This document shows, piece after piece, positions 33,975-41,887 of a stretch of DNA of 64,000 nucleotides (its first letter is position 1; each line of letters starts with the position of its first letter). The notes below the pieces were generated by a model that saw only the letters and a list, made by a program, of their open reading frames with translations, was not told the origin of the DNA and did no database searches. The DNA is from SZUA-545 sp050297855. Its GTDB lineage: Bacteria > Campylobacterota > Campylobacteria > Campylobacterales > SZUA-545. A program made the position numbers and the translations under genes. The stretch is taken from positions 1-64,000 of the forward strand of contig JBNKTC010000022.1 in assembly GCA_050297855.1 (NCBI GenBank), given 5' to 3'.

Positions 33975-34007
33975 GCCGGACGGGGGTATCCCGTTTGGCC
34001 GTTTTTA
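33975..34007 (+). terminator. Rho-independent terminator of the RiPP operon
   Basis: GCCGGACGGG (33975-33984) pairs with CCCGTTTGGC (33990-33999), ten pairs with two G-T wobbles and a five-base loop, followed directly by CGTTTTTATC. It begins five bases after the doxX stop, so the four-gene unit is closed off from the outer membrane protein genes that follow. Confidence 0.85.
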
Positions 34008-34064
34008 TCTTCTTGGAGTATCATTCCCCTTTAGCGCTCTATCCCAGGCAAAAAGGCTCCCCAC

Positions 34065-34853
34065 ATGAGACACAATGCAGTTTTGGCACTTTTTTTTCTA
34101 CTGCTCGGCACACTCCCTGCTGCCGGGTCCCCCCTTACAAAAGAGGAGATCGAACTGGAAAAAGAGCGACTCAGACTGGAGCGTGAACGGCTTCAGCTGG
34201 AACGTGAACGCCTGGAGTTCGAACGTCTCAAGGCGATGCGCCAGACGACCCCGCCGGCACACCGGCAGCCGACTGCCACGAAAAAATCCCGCCATACGAG
34301 GGAGCTCTATCTGGGCTGTAACTACCACCCTTCCGGAACGGTGACCCGGACAAGAAGCCTAAACGGCACCGACACCGAATATGACGGGACGATTCGGGGC
34401 TACGGTGTCACATTCGGTTTCGGCACCTTTGATGAGAACCGCTTCGAGATCACCTATAACAATTTGCTCATGACCCTGGATCGGGAGGGGACGGAGTGGG
34501 ATGTTTCGATCTTTTCGCTGGACTACCTTTTTGTCTACGACGAAGCCTTCGGCGAACACCTCTCCCCTTTTATCAAGCTGGGCCTTGCCACGGCACGCAG
34601 CGCAAACCTTGACGACACGCTCAAATCGATGGGATACACCGTCGGCGGCGACGGAACGGTCGGCGGGGCGGGCCTTCGCCTGGGTATCGGGCTCTTTTAC
34701 CTCCTGGACGAACGGCTTGAACTCTCCCTCGGCGTCGACAATACCGGTATCTCCTGGAGCGATACCACCCTGGAACACTCCGGTGGGACCGACAAACTGG
34801 AGCTGTACGACTCGATCGATACGACCTACCTGGGGCTCAGCTACCGGTTCTAG
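34065..34853 (+). CDS. Outer membrane beta-barrel protein with N-terminal charged helix
   Basis: 262 residues. Signal peptide (about 1-20) is followed by a highly charged helix of about 40 residues with heptad-like repeats (RLRLERE, RLQLERE, RLEFERL), then a linker with Pro/Thr and a beta-barrel of about 180 residues made of alternating aromatic and small residues, ending in YRF, the C-terminal Phe signal of outer membrane proteins. This is a small eight-strand type barrel like OmpW/OmpA-fold proteins. The role is unknown. It is followed by a paralogue with the same architecture (34939) and preceded by the RiPP operon, past its terminator. Confidence 0.75.
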   Translation: MRHNAVLALFFLLLGTLPAAGSPLTKEEIELEKERLRLERERLQLERERLEFERLKAMRQTTPPAHRQPTATKKSRHTRELYLGCNYHPSGTVTRTRSLNGTDTEYDGTIRGYGVTFGFGTFDENRFEITYNNLLMTLDREGTEWDVSIFSLDYLFVYDEAFGEHLSPFIKLGLATARSANLDDTLKSMGYTVGGDGTVGGAGLRLGIGLFYLLDERLELSLGVDNTGISWSDTTLEHSGGTDKLELYDSIDTTYLGLSYRF

Positions 34854-34899
34854 ATTTCTTGAACTCTTTTATTAAAAACATTTTTTAATACGTTTTCAA

Positions 34900-34905
34900 T
34901 ATAAT
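34900..34905 (+). promoter_or_regulatory. -10 box upstream of second barrel paralogue
   Basis: TATAAT at 34900-34905 with an AT-rich upstream region, 34 bases before the start at 34939. It gives this paralogue its own promoter, independent of the first barrel gene. Confidence 0.45.
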
Positions 34906-34938
34906 TCCACCCATTGATAACAGGAATCAAGGAAAATC

Positions 34939-35778
34939 ATGAACAGACTCACCATCTTGGCTTCCCTGCTTGGGGTCACTCTGATGGCCGCAGAAGCGGA
35001 CTACCGGACCCAACAGGAGTCCGCAGACAAAGCCTTTAGCGAGCTGGAAAGCGAAGAGAGCAGCGACAAAGACCTGGAACTTCAGAAAAAAGATCTGGAG
35101 ATCGAACGGCTCAAGCTGGAACTGGAGAAGAGAAAACTGGCGGAAGAGAAGCAGAAGTTCCAGCAGTCTGCGTCCGGTCAACAGACGTTTCATCAGCCCC
35201 GCCCTGCTCCGAAAATAAAACAGGAGGGGTTTTATGTCGGTCTGGAGGCCTATCGGGGTATGGGGACACGGACCTGGAAGACCACCGACGCCGACACTTC
35301 CGTTACAACAGAGACGGAAGAGAACATCGAGTTCTCGCAGCAGACGCTGAAAATCGGGATGCTGGTCGAAGGGCACCGCGCCTACCTGGGACTGACTGCC
35401 GGGAAGGATATCACCGAAGACGGTACGTCACAGTACAAGGAAGGCCATAGTATCGATGCGGGATTTGATTTTGTCTTTGACACCCTGTATGATGCTTCCT
35501 CTTCAAGTAATATCCTCCCTTTTCTAAGAGCCGGTATAGGGATCGGTTTTTATGAACACCTTGATGAGGATAAGATCTATTATGAGGACGATACGGCTAC
35601 GGCGGTCGAAGTGCGACTCGGGGTGGGGATATATTATCAGATCGACAGGACGTTTGAAGTGGCTGCAAGTCTCGAGCGTCTCGCCTCGGTCCAGTACTTT
35701 AAGGATACCAACGACAACACACTGGAGATCACCGATGCGCTCAGCAGTCTTTCTGTCGGTGTCAACTACCACTTTTAA
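34939..35778 (+). CDS. Outer membrane beta-barrel protein, paralogue of the preceding gene
   Basis: 279 residues. Signal peptide (about 1-18, ending AA) is followed by an acidic stretch, a charged helix (LEIERLKLELEKRKLAEEKQ, about 55-75), a Gln/Pro linker, and a barrel that begins with FYVGLEAYRG and ends in VNYHF with the terminal Phe. Architecture matches the gene just upstream, although the barrel sequences have diverged. A helix-plus-barrel layout suggests that the helix spans the periplasm or oligomerises. Start at 34939 follows AAGGAAAA. Function unknown; both lie between the RiPP operon and the rluD operon. Confidence 0.75.
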   Translation: MNRLTILASLLGVTLMAAEADYRTQQESADKAFSELESEESSDKDLELQKKDLEIERLKLELEKRKLAEEKQKFQQSASGQQTFHQPRPAPKIKQEGFYVGLEAYRGMGTRTWKTTDADTSVTTETEENIEFSQQTLKIGMLVEGHRAYLGLTAGKDITEDGTSQYKEGHSIDAGFDFVFDTLYDASSSSNILPFLRAGIGIGFYEHLDEDKIYYEDDTATAVEVRLGVGIYYQIDRTFEVAASLERLASVQYFKDTNDNTLEITDALSSLSVGVNYHF

Positions 35779-35797
35779 AGAAGAGAAATCGTTCTGC

Positions 35798-35803
35798 TAT
35801 AAT
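35798..35803 (+). promoter_or_regulatory. -10 box directly ahead of the rluD-family gene
   Basis: TATAAT at 35798-35803, only seven bases before the ATG at 35811, so the transcript would start at or next to the start codon. No Shine-Dalgarno is visible (AGCGCCC precedes the ATG). A leaderless mRNA is likely unless a further promoter lies upstream in the barrel gene. Confidence 0.45.
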
Positions 35804-35810
35804 AGCGCCC

Positions 35811-36788
35811 ATGAAAACAGAGCACTATATAGCAGACGAATATGAACGTTTGGATATCTATCTTTCGAAGAAGATCGATGAATCTAGATCGGCAGTTTCC
35901 AATTTAATTAAAAAATCTGCCGTAAAAATTAACGACCACGCCGTCAACAAACCATCCCATAAACTCCGCCCGGACGACCGGGTCACCATCGTTTTTCCCG
36001 AAACGGAGACCACACCGGCAGACCTCATCCCGGACTTCGACGTCCCCATCGTCTACGAAGACGACCAGATCCTGGTGATCAACAAACCCTCCGGCGTCGT
36101 CGTCCACCCCGCCCCGAGTTTTCACGGCCCGACCCTCGTCGACTGGCTGAAACAGAAGGGGATCTCCCTCTCCACCATCAGCGGCGAAGAGCGCCACGGG
36201 ATCGTCCACCGCATCGATAAAGAGACCAGCGGCGCCATGGTCATCGCCAAGACCAACGAGGCCCACCAGCTCCTCTCCGACCAGCTCAAAGACCGCAGCA
36301 TGGGGCGCTACTACCTCGCCCTCATCGACCTGCCGCTCAAGGACCACTGCATCGTCGACGCCCCCATCGCCAGGAACCCGAAGAACCGCCTCAAGATGGG
36401 CATTGTCCCCGGTGGGAAGGAGGCCAAAAGCGCCTTTGCCAAGCTGGCCCTGGCCGCCAACGAAAAAACAGAGCTCATCGCCGCCAAACTCTTCTCCGGG
36501 CGCACCCACCAGATCCGTGTCCACCTAAGCAGCCTCCAGCGCCATATCCTGGGCGACGTCCTATACGGTTATAAGGGGAATGATAGTAAAATCGACCGAG
36601 TTTTTTTGCACGCTTATCTTCTCTATCTGAACCATCCGACGACCAAAAAACAGATGCATTTCAAGGCGGAACTTCCTGCGGATTTTACCGCGGTACTGGA
36701 TAGGGACTTTCAAAAGGAAACCATACATGAGACGATTTCTCCTGAGCATATTGTTAACCGCTTCAGCGATTGTGCTGACTGGGTGTAA
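35811..36788 (+). CDS. rluD: RluA-family rRNA pseudouridine synthase, RluD-like
   Basis: 325 residues. An N-terminal S4 RNA-binding domain (about 10-60: RLDIYLSKKIDESRSAVSNLIK) is joined to the synthase, whose catalytic Asp lies in HRIDKETSGAMVIAK (Asp about 131) and whose second motif is GRTHQIRVHL. The predicted product changes uridines in 23S rRNA (RluD positions) but the exact target is inferred. The C-terminal 20 residues overlap the signal peptide of the next gene in another frame by 62 bases. First gene of a long plus-strand run that ends at 48064 and includes trmB, ftsEX and zinc uptake. Confidence 0.9.
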   Translation: MKTEHYIADEYERLDIYLSKKIDESRSAVSNLIKKSAVKINDHAVNKPSHKLRPDDRVTIVFPETETTPADLIPDFDVPIVYEDDQILVINKPSGVVVHPAPSFHGPTLVDWLKQKGISLSTISGEERHGIVHRIDKETSGAMVIAKTNEAHQLLSDQLKDRSMGRYYLALIDLPLKDHCIVDAPIARNPKNRLKMGIVPGGKEAKSAFAKLALAANEKTELIAAKLFSGRTHQIRVHLSSLQRHILGDVLYGYKGNDSKIDRVFLHAYLLYLNHPTTKKQMHFKAELPADFTAVLDRDFQKETIHETISPEHIVNRFSDCADWV

Positions 36789-37995
36789 CAGCGGCGGCCC
36801 CAAGGTCTATAAAGAACCCAAGATCGATAAAAACCTGCCTACCCCGCAGAACATCAAGCATATCTCCGACGTTACCTCCGTCGCCTTCGAATGGGACCGG
36901 ATCAACGACACCAATGTCCGGGGCATCGCTGTCTACCGTGGCGAAGCCGGGGGCAAACTGGTCCGCGTAGGCGAAGTGGACTCCCGCTTCTCGACCCACT
37001 ACGTCGACCTGGAGCTCAAACCGGGCACCGAATACAACTACCGTCTTGCAACCTACAGCGAAGCCGGCTTCCAGTCCGTCGGGACCGACTCCGTTGTCAC
37101 CAAGACCCTGGATGTCCCCGCCGCCCTCGCCTTTGTGACCAAGGTCGACCACCTGCCCCGTATGGCCAAGCTGATCTTCCGGCCCCATCCGGATACGACG
37201 ATCAACCGTTACGTGATCGAGCGCCGCACCCCGATCAAACGGGAGTGGGAAGAGATCGCCACGATCGAAGGGCGCCTGAATGCCGAGTACATCGATACGG
37301 GGCTGGAAGATGAAAAAGCGTATGAATACCGCATCTATGCCCAGCGCTACGACGATATCCGCTCCCAGCCCAGCAAAGTGGTCCACATCTCCACCAAAAA
37401 ACTCCCCGACGTTATCCAGAACATCGGGGCGTCAAACAACCTGCCCAGAGAGATCAAAGTCACCTGGCAGCAGCTTCCCGGAGAAAATGCCCTTAGTTAT
37501 AACGTCTACGCCGCCAAGTTCCAGGAAGGCCCTTACGACAAGGTGACCAGCATCAAAAACCAGGGTGAATATACCCACCATATCGACGCCGACGGCGAGG
37601 TGCAGTTTTATAAGGTGACCGCCGTGGACAAGGACGGCCTGGAGTCCATGATGCCCGAGATCCCCGCCCAGGGTGCGACACGGGCCAAGCCCCTCACCCC
37701 GACTATCCTCAAGGCGGAAGTCCGTAAGGGCAAACCGCACATCGAATGGTCCAGCAACGACGTCAACGTCGTGGAGTTCAAGATCGTCCGGACCAAAGTG
37801 GACGGTTTCTTCTCCAGGGAGAGCGTCACCTTTACCGATATCAAGGGCAAGAAGTTCGACGATACGAGCGAAGGGTTCCAGCCCAACACGGACTTTATCT
37901 ATGCGATCATCGCCGTCGATAACAAGGGGATCGAATCCTATCCCAGCGATGAAGTGACGCTGCGCTACGAGCTGCAGGAAGGACCGGCCAAGTAA
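36727..37995 (+). CDS. Lipoprotein with fibronectin type III domains
   Basis: 422 residues. A lipoprotein signal peptide (lipobox VLTGC, about 16-20) is followed by about four tandem FN3 domains (about 40-125, 130-220, 225-315 and 320-415), each with the Trp/Pro/Tyr pattern of the fold (VAFEWDRIN, TEYNYRLATYSEAG, LSYNVYAAKF, TDFIYAIIAVDNKG). It is exported and anchored, likely in the outer membrane. This gene sits next to trmB and ftsE in the relatives I know of this phylum, which suggests an envelope or division link. The start overlaps the end of the rluD gene by 62 bases; both ends are well supported. Confidence 0.9.
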   Translation: MRRFLLSILLTASAIVLTGCNSGGPKVYKEPKIDKNLPTPQNIKHISDVTSVAFEWDRINDTNVRGIAVYRGEAGGKLVRVGEVDSRFSTHYVDLELKPGTEYNYRLATYSEAGFQSVGTDSVVTKTLDVPAALAFVTKVDHLPRMAKLIFRPHPDTTINRYVIERRTPIKREWEEIATIEGRLNAEYIDTGLEDEKAYEYRIYAQRYDDIRSQPSKVVHISTKKLPDVIQNIGASNNLPREIKVTWQQLPGENALSYNVYAAKFQEGPYDKVTSIKNQGEYTHHIDADGEVQFYKVTAVDKDGLESMMPEIPAQGATRAKPLTPTILKAEVRKGKPHIEWSSNDVNVVEFKIVRTKVDGFFSRESVTFTDIKGKKFDDTSEGFQPNTDFIYAIIAVDNKGIESYPSDEVTLRYELQEGPAK

Positions 37996-39176
37996 TGCCC
38001 CACTCCCTTCTCGCCTCTTTCGATTTTCCAAAAACACCCGTGACGCACAATGGGATCAGCTACGACTTCATCACCAAGCCCTACAAACGCCACGGCGTCA
38101 TCGGCGTCCGGGCCGAGGGGCACCGTTTCCTCCTGAAATATATCCAGAAAGAGAACGGCACCCTGGTCAAGACCGACAAGTCCACCCGTATCCCGAAACT
38201 GGGGATCATCAAAAACGCCATCAACGGCTTTAGCGAAGTCACCCATGCCGTAGTGGCCGCTGCGAATACCAACATCACCCGCAAAGACCCCGAGTACCCC
38301 AACTACAAGGACCTGGAGTTTTTCCTGAACGATTTCACCTACGACAGGGAGATCTGGATCGAAGTCGGTTTCGGCAGCGGCCGCCACCTTCTCCACAACG
38401 CAAAAAGCAACCCGGACGTCATCCACATCGGCCTGGAGATCCACAAACCCTCCGCCGAACAGGTACTCAAACAGTGCAAACTGCAAAATATCGACAACCT
38501 CTTCGTCGTCGACTTCGACGCGCGGATCTTCCTAGAGATCCTGCCCGCCAACAGCGTCAAACGGATATTCGTCCACTTCCCCGTCCCCTGGAACAAGGCC
38601 CCCCACCGCCGCGTCATGTCTAAAAGCTTCATCGACGAGGCGGTCACGGTCCTGGAGAAGAACGGGACCCTGGAACTGCGCACCGATTCCAAGGAGTATA
38701 TGGACTACTCCTACGCCCTCTTTATGGACCTGGACACCTGCCAGCTGGATGCGAAAAAGAACCACTTCCTTGAAGTCTCGAGCAAATACGAAGACCGCTG
38801 GAAAAAGATGGAGAAGGATTTCTACGACCTTACCTTTACCAATGTCAAAGAGAGCGAACCCAAAAAACGCGACTTCGACTTCAGCTTCAAAAGCCGCATC
38901 CCTTTCGAGAAGTTCGTGGAGCGGATCGGAACGGAGACGATCATCGAAAAAGAGTACCTCATCAGTGCCAAGGAGAAGTACCCCATGGCCGAAACCGGCA
39001 ACGGGCTGGTGAAGCTGACGATGGGGGCATTCGGGACGCCCCAGTCCCTTTATCTTCTTTTTTCGGACGGGAAGGTAGAATATTACCCAAAGATACCGTA
39101 CCCGACACAGGCGAATATCCAAGCACACCAAAAACTGGAAGCGATCATCGATGGCAACGATCATACAAGCGAGTAA
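37995..39176 (+). CDS. trmB: tRNA (guanosine(46)-N7)-methyltransferase, long form
   Basis: 393 residues, nearly twice the size of E. coli TrmB. The SAM-binding motif is in EVGFGSGRHLLHNAK (about 123-137), GLEIHKPSAEQVLKQC is the next conserved block, and the substrate/catalytic region includes IFVHFPVPWNKAPHRRV (the family's PDPWxKxRHxKRR block in a divergent form). About 110 residues precede the methyltransferase core and about 120 follow it, as in other members of this phylum. It methylates G46 of tRNA using SAM. Its start overlaps the previous stop by one base and its end overlaps ftsE by 26 bases. Confidence 0.93.
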   Translation: MPHSLLASFDFPKTPVTHNGISYDFITKPYKRHGVIGVRAEGHRFLLKYIQKENGTLVKTDKSTRIPKLGIIKNAINGFSEVTHAVVAAANTNITRKDPEYPNYKDLEFFLNDFTYDREIWIEVGFGSGRHLLHNAKSNPDVIHIGLEIHKPSAEQVLKQCKLQNIDNLFVVDFDARIFLEILPANSVKRIFVHFPVPWNKAPHRRVMSKSFIDEAVTVLEKNGTLELRTDSKEYMDYSYALFMDLDTCQLDAKKNHFLEVSSKYEDRWKKMEKDFYDLTFTNVKESEPKKRDFDFSFKSRIPFEKFVERIGTETIIEKEYLISAKEKYPMAETGNGLVKLTMGAFGTPQSLYLLFSDGKVEYYPKIPYPTQANIQAHQKLEAIIDGNDHTSE

Positions 39177-39819
39177 CCTTACCTTAGCCTACGACCGTAG
39201 AGAACAGATCCTGACCGAGATCGATTTTGAGATCGAACAGGGCGAACTGGTCTTTATCACCGGTATGAGCGGGAGCGGCAAATCGACCCTGCTCAAATCC
39301 CTCTACGGCGCCATCATCCCGGCCGAAGGGAGCCTCCGCGTCGGCAGCTACGACCTCGCCCGCGCCAAAAAGTCACATATCAATGCCCTGCGCCGCAGTA
39401 TCGGGATCGTCTTCCAGGATTATAAGCTCATCAAAGAGTGGAACATCGAAAAGAACATCGCCCTGCCGATGATCATCGGCGGCTACTCCCGGGATATGGT
39501 CACCCGCCAGGTGGACAAGCTGCTGACGCATGTCAAGCTCACCCACCGCAAAGACCGCTTCCCCGAAGAGCTTTCAGGCGGCGAGCAGCAGCGTGCCGGC
39601 GTCGCCCGCGCCCTGGCCCACAACCCCGACATCATCCTCGCCGACGAACCGACGGGGAACCTGGATGATTACTCCACCGAACTGGTCATGGACCTCTTCC
39701 TCAAGGTCAATGCCCTGGGCAAGACGGTGATCATCGTCACCCACCGTATGCCCAATAACCTCAACATCGCCTACCGCCACTTCCATCTGGAGAACAGGGG
39801 GATCAATGAATACACTTAA
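39151..39819 (+). CDS. ftsE: Cell division ATP-binding protein FtsE
   Basis: 222 residues. ABC ATPase with Walker A GMSGSGKST (about 39-47), Q-loop VFQDYKLI, signature LSGGEQQR, Walker B IILADEPTGNLD and the H-loop THR. FtsE drives FtsX to activate peptidoglycan hydrolysis at the septum through a periplasmic partner, here probably the EnvC-like protein two genes down. It starts inside the end of trmB, overlapping by 26 bases, and overlaps ftsX by 14 bases. Cytoplasmic, at the inner membrane. Confidence 0.95.
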   Translation: MATIIQASNLTLAYDRREQILTEIDFEIEQGELVFITGMSGSGKSTLLKSLYGAIIPAEGSLRVGSYDLARAKKSHINALRRSIGIVFQDYKLIKEWNIEKNIALPMIIGGYSRDMVTRQVDKLLTHVKLTHRKDRFPEELSGGEQQRAGVARALAHNPDIILADEPTGNLDDYSTELVMDLFLKVNALGKTVIIVTHRMPNNLNIAYRHFHLENRGINEYT

Positions 39820-40621
39820 AAACCACCTCTCCCTGGTCTTTGCCCTGGTGACGATGCTGATCGCCATCCAGACGGTCATCTCACTTCAGCACATCATCAC
39901 GGAATACGAAGAAAAGATCGCCGGGGAGTACTCCCTGATCATCGTCAGCAAAGAGTCCCTCGAGATCGAAAACGTCCGCCTGCTGACGCACATGATCGCC
40001 TCCATGGAACCCATCGATGCCTCCAAGGTCGTGGAAGAGATCAAAGGCAACCTGACCAAGAACAACGAAGAGCTGCTCAAAGCCTCCCTGCCCAAGTTCT
40101 ACCGCCTTCGGCTGATCAAATACCCTTCGGCGAGGGAGCTGAAACGGACCGTCGAAGACCTGAAACGCAACAAGAGCATCGTGACCGTAGAGAGTTTCGC
40201 CAAGAGCCAAAACGATCTCTACTCCGTACTGCTTCTGAATAAGACGGTCCTGACGATCTTCTCCACCCTCATCTTCCTCATCGCCTCCCTTCTGGTCGTA
40301 CGCCAGATGGAGGTGTGGCGGTTCCGTCACAGCGAACGGATGCAGATCATGGCGATCTTCGGGGCGGCGTTGTGGCTGCGCAGCGCGGTACTCTACCGGC
40401 TGGCCGTCATCGACTCCGTCGTCAGTACCCTGATCGTTTCGGGGCTCTTCTACTTCCTGAGCACCGACGCCACGACCAAAGCCTACCTGGCCGACCTGGG
40501 ACTGGGAAAGATCAGTTTTGATTTCAGCGGGGATGCGATCATCCTCTTCTGTGTAGCACTGGGGATCTCCATTGCCAGCGTTATGTATGTCATCGTCAAG
40601 TCCGACGAAGAGATGCAATGA
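39806..40621 (+). CDS. ftsX: FtsX-like division permease
   Basis: 271 residues with four membrane helices: one at the N-terminus (about 8-28), then a periplasmic domain of about 110 residues, and three near the C-terminus (about 150-170, 190-220 and 235-262). This is the FtsX arrangement, with a divergent sequence (SYLF-type blocks are hard to align) but a clear partner in the preceding ftsE. The periplasmic domain should contact the EnvC-like protein. The gene overlaps both neighbours (14 bases with ftsE, ATGA with the next). Name given by context and topology. Confidence 0.88.
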   Translation: MNTLKNHLSLVFALVTMLIAIQTVISLQHIITEYEEKIAGEYSLIIVSKESLEIENVRLLTHMIASMEPIDASKVVEEIKGNLTKNNEELLKASLPKFYRLRLIKYPSARELKRTVEDLKRNKSIVTVESFAKSQNDLYSVLLLNKTVLTIFSTLIFLIASLLVVRQMEVWRFRHSERMQIMAIFGAALWLRSAVLYRLAVIDSVVSTLIVSGLFYFLSTDATTKAYLADLGLGKISFDFSGDAIILFCVALGISIASVMYVIVKSDEEMQ

Positions 40622-41886
40622 CAAAAAAACTTCTCCTGCTGGCACTTTTGGCCCTTGCCGTCGCGGATACGGGCAAGCTCGACCAGAAGATCAGCAAGAC
40701 CCAAAAAGAGCTCTCCAAAAAACAGCACCAGCTTGAGACCACCAGCCTCACACTCGAGGAGCTTGGCAAAAGCATCGTCAGGCAGCAGCACGATGTCAAC
40801 AAGCTCTCCGGCCAGCTAAAAAACCTCTCCGCTTCTATCCGCCAGGACAAAGAGAAACTCACCAAAAAAGCGAAGCACAAAGAGGAACTGCTGGACAAAC
40901 GGCGCGATGCCCTGGACAAACGCAACGCCCTGGAGAAGAAGCTGATCGACATCATCGTCAACGACCTCGCCTACAGTGAAGTCATCGCCCAGGAGGGCAA
41001 GACCGGCAACGCCAAGGATATCATCAAAAAAGAGATCTTCGTCAAACTCAAGGGGCTGGTCCTCTCACAATCCAAAGAGCTTAAAGCGGAGTTCGCCCGC
41101 TATGTCCTGGAGGTCAGGGACCTTGACAAAGAGATCGAAGCCCTGACCAAGGAGATCGGCGAGCTGCGCAATGCCAAGATCGAAGTCGCCTCCCTCAAAG
41201 ATAAAAAAGAGCGGCAGCTTGAAAAACTCAACCGCGAAAAAGCGATCTACAAAAAGCGTCTCACCTCCCTGATGCGCGAGCAGGAGAGCAGCCAGGACCT
41301 GCTGGATCAGCTCAAACTCACCAAAAAACAGCTTGTCGCCAAAGAGAAAGAGCGCAAGCGCCGTGCCGAAGCGGAACGCAGAGAGCGGGAACGCCGTGCC
41401 AAGGAAGAGAAGACGGCCGTGGTAACCAAACCGGCGGACACGTCGGGTATCCATGTACGGAAACTGGGCTCCTCCTACCAGGATGTGGACATCACCCACC
41501 TGAAGCTGCACAAGGTCAAGGCCCCCATCGACGGGTTTAAGATCACCAAGAAGTTCGGTTCCTACCACGACCCGGTCTATAACATCAAGATCCACAACGA
41601 CTCCGTCAGCATGAAACCCAACCGCCGCGACAGCGTTGTCCGCTCCGTCCTGGGGGGCAAGGTGATCTTCGCCAAGGATTACAACGTCCTGGGCAAAACG
41701 GTCGTCATCGAACACCGCAACAACATCCTCACCTTCTACTCCAACCTCTCCACGATCGCCCCCGGCATCAAACCGGGCAAAAAGATCAATGCGAGAACGG
41801 CCGTGGGCCGGGTAGACGACGAGCTTAAATTCAAAGTGACCAAAGGGACGACGCTGGTCGACCCCCTGGAACTCATAAGGATCTGA
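40618..41886 (+). CDS. EnvC-like murein hydrolase activator with degenerate LytM domain
   Basis: 422 residues: signal peptide (about 1-17), a long coiled coil (about 20-270) and a C-terminal M23/LytM fold (about 305-420). The zinc ligands of active M23 peptidases are missing: the HxxxD-type site is replaced around YHDPVYNIKIHN, and the HxH near the end is replaced by LKFKVTKG. E. coli EnvC is also non-catalytic and activates amidases; FtsEX next door is its usual driver. So this is predicted to be a periplasmic activator of an AmiC-type amidase at division. It overlaps ftsX by four bases. An active-peptidase annotation would be wrong on this reading. Confidence 0.88.
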   Translation: MTKKLLLLALLALAVADTGKLDQKISKTQKELSKKQHQLETTSLTLEELGKSIVRQQHDVNKLSGQLKNLSASIRQDKEKLTKKAKHKEELLDKRRDALDKRNALEKKLIDIIVNDLAYSEVIAQEGKTGNAKDIIKKEIFVKLKGLVLSQSKELKAEFARYVLEVRDLDKEIEALTKEIGELRNAKIEVASLKDKKERQLEKLNREKAIYKKRLTSLMREQESSQDLLDQLKLTKKQLVAKEKERKRRAEAERRERERRAKEEKTAVVTKPADTSGIHVRKLGSSYQDVDITHLKLHKVKAPIDGFKITKKFGSYHDPVYNIKIHNDSVSMKPNRRDSVVRSVLGGKVIFAKDYNVLGKTVVIEHRNNILTFYSNLSTIAPGIKPGKKINARTAVGRVDDELKFKVTKGTTLVDPLELIRI

Positions 41887-41887
41887 C

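Noticed and set aside
40618..41886. Active M23 peptidase
   Set aside because: The metal ligands of the LytM site are not present, so a regulatory role is preferred.
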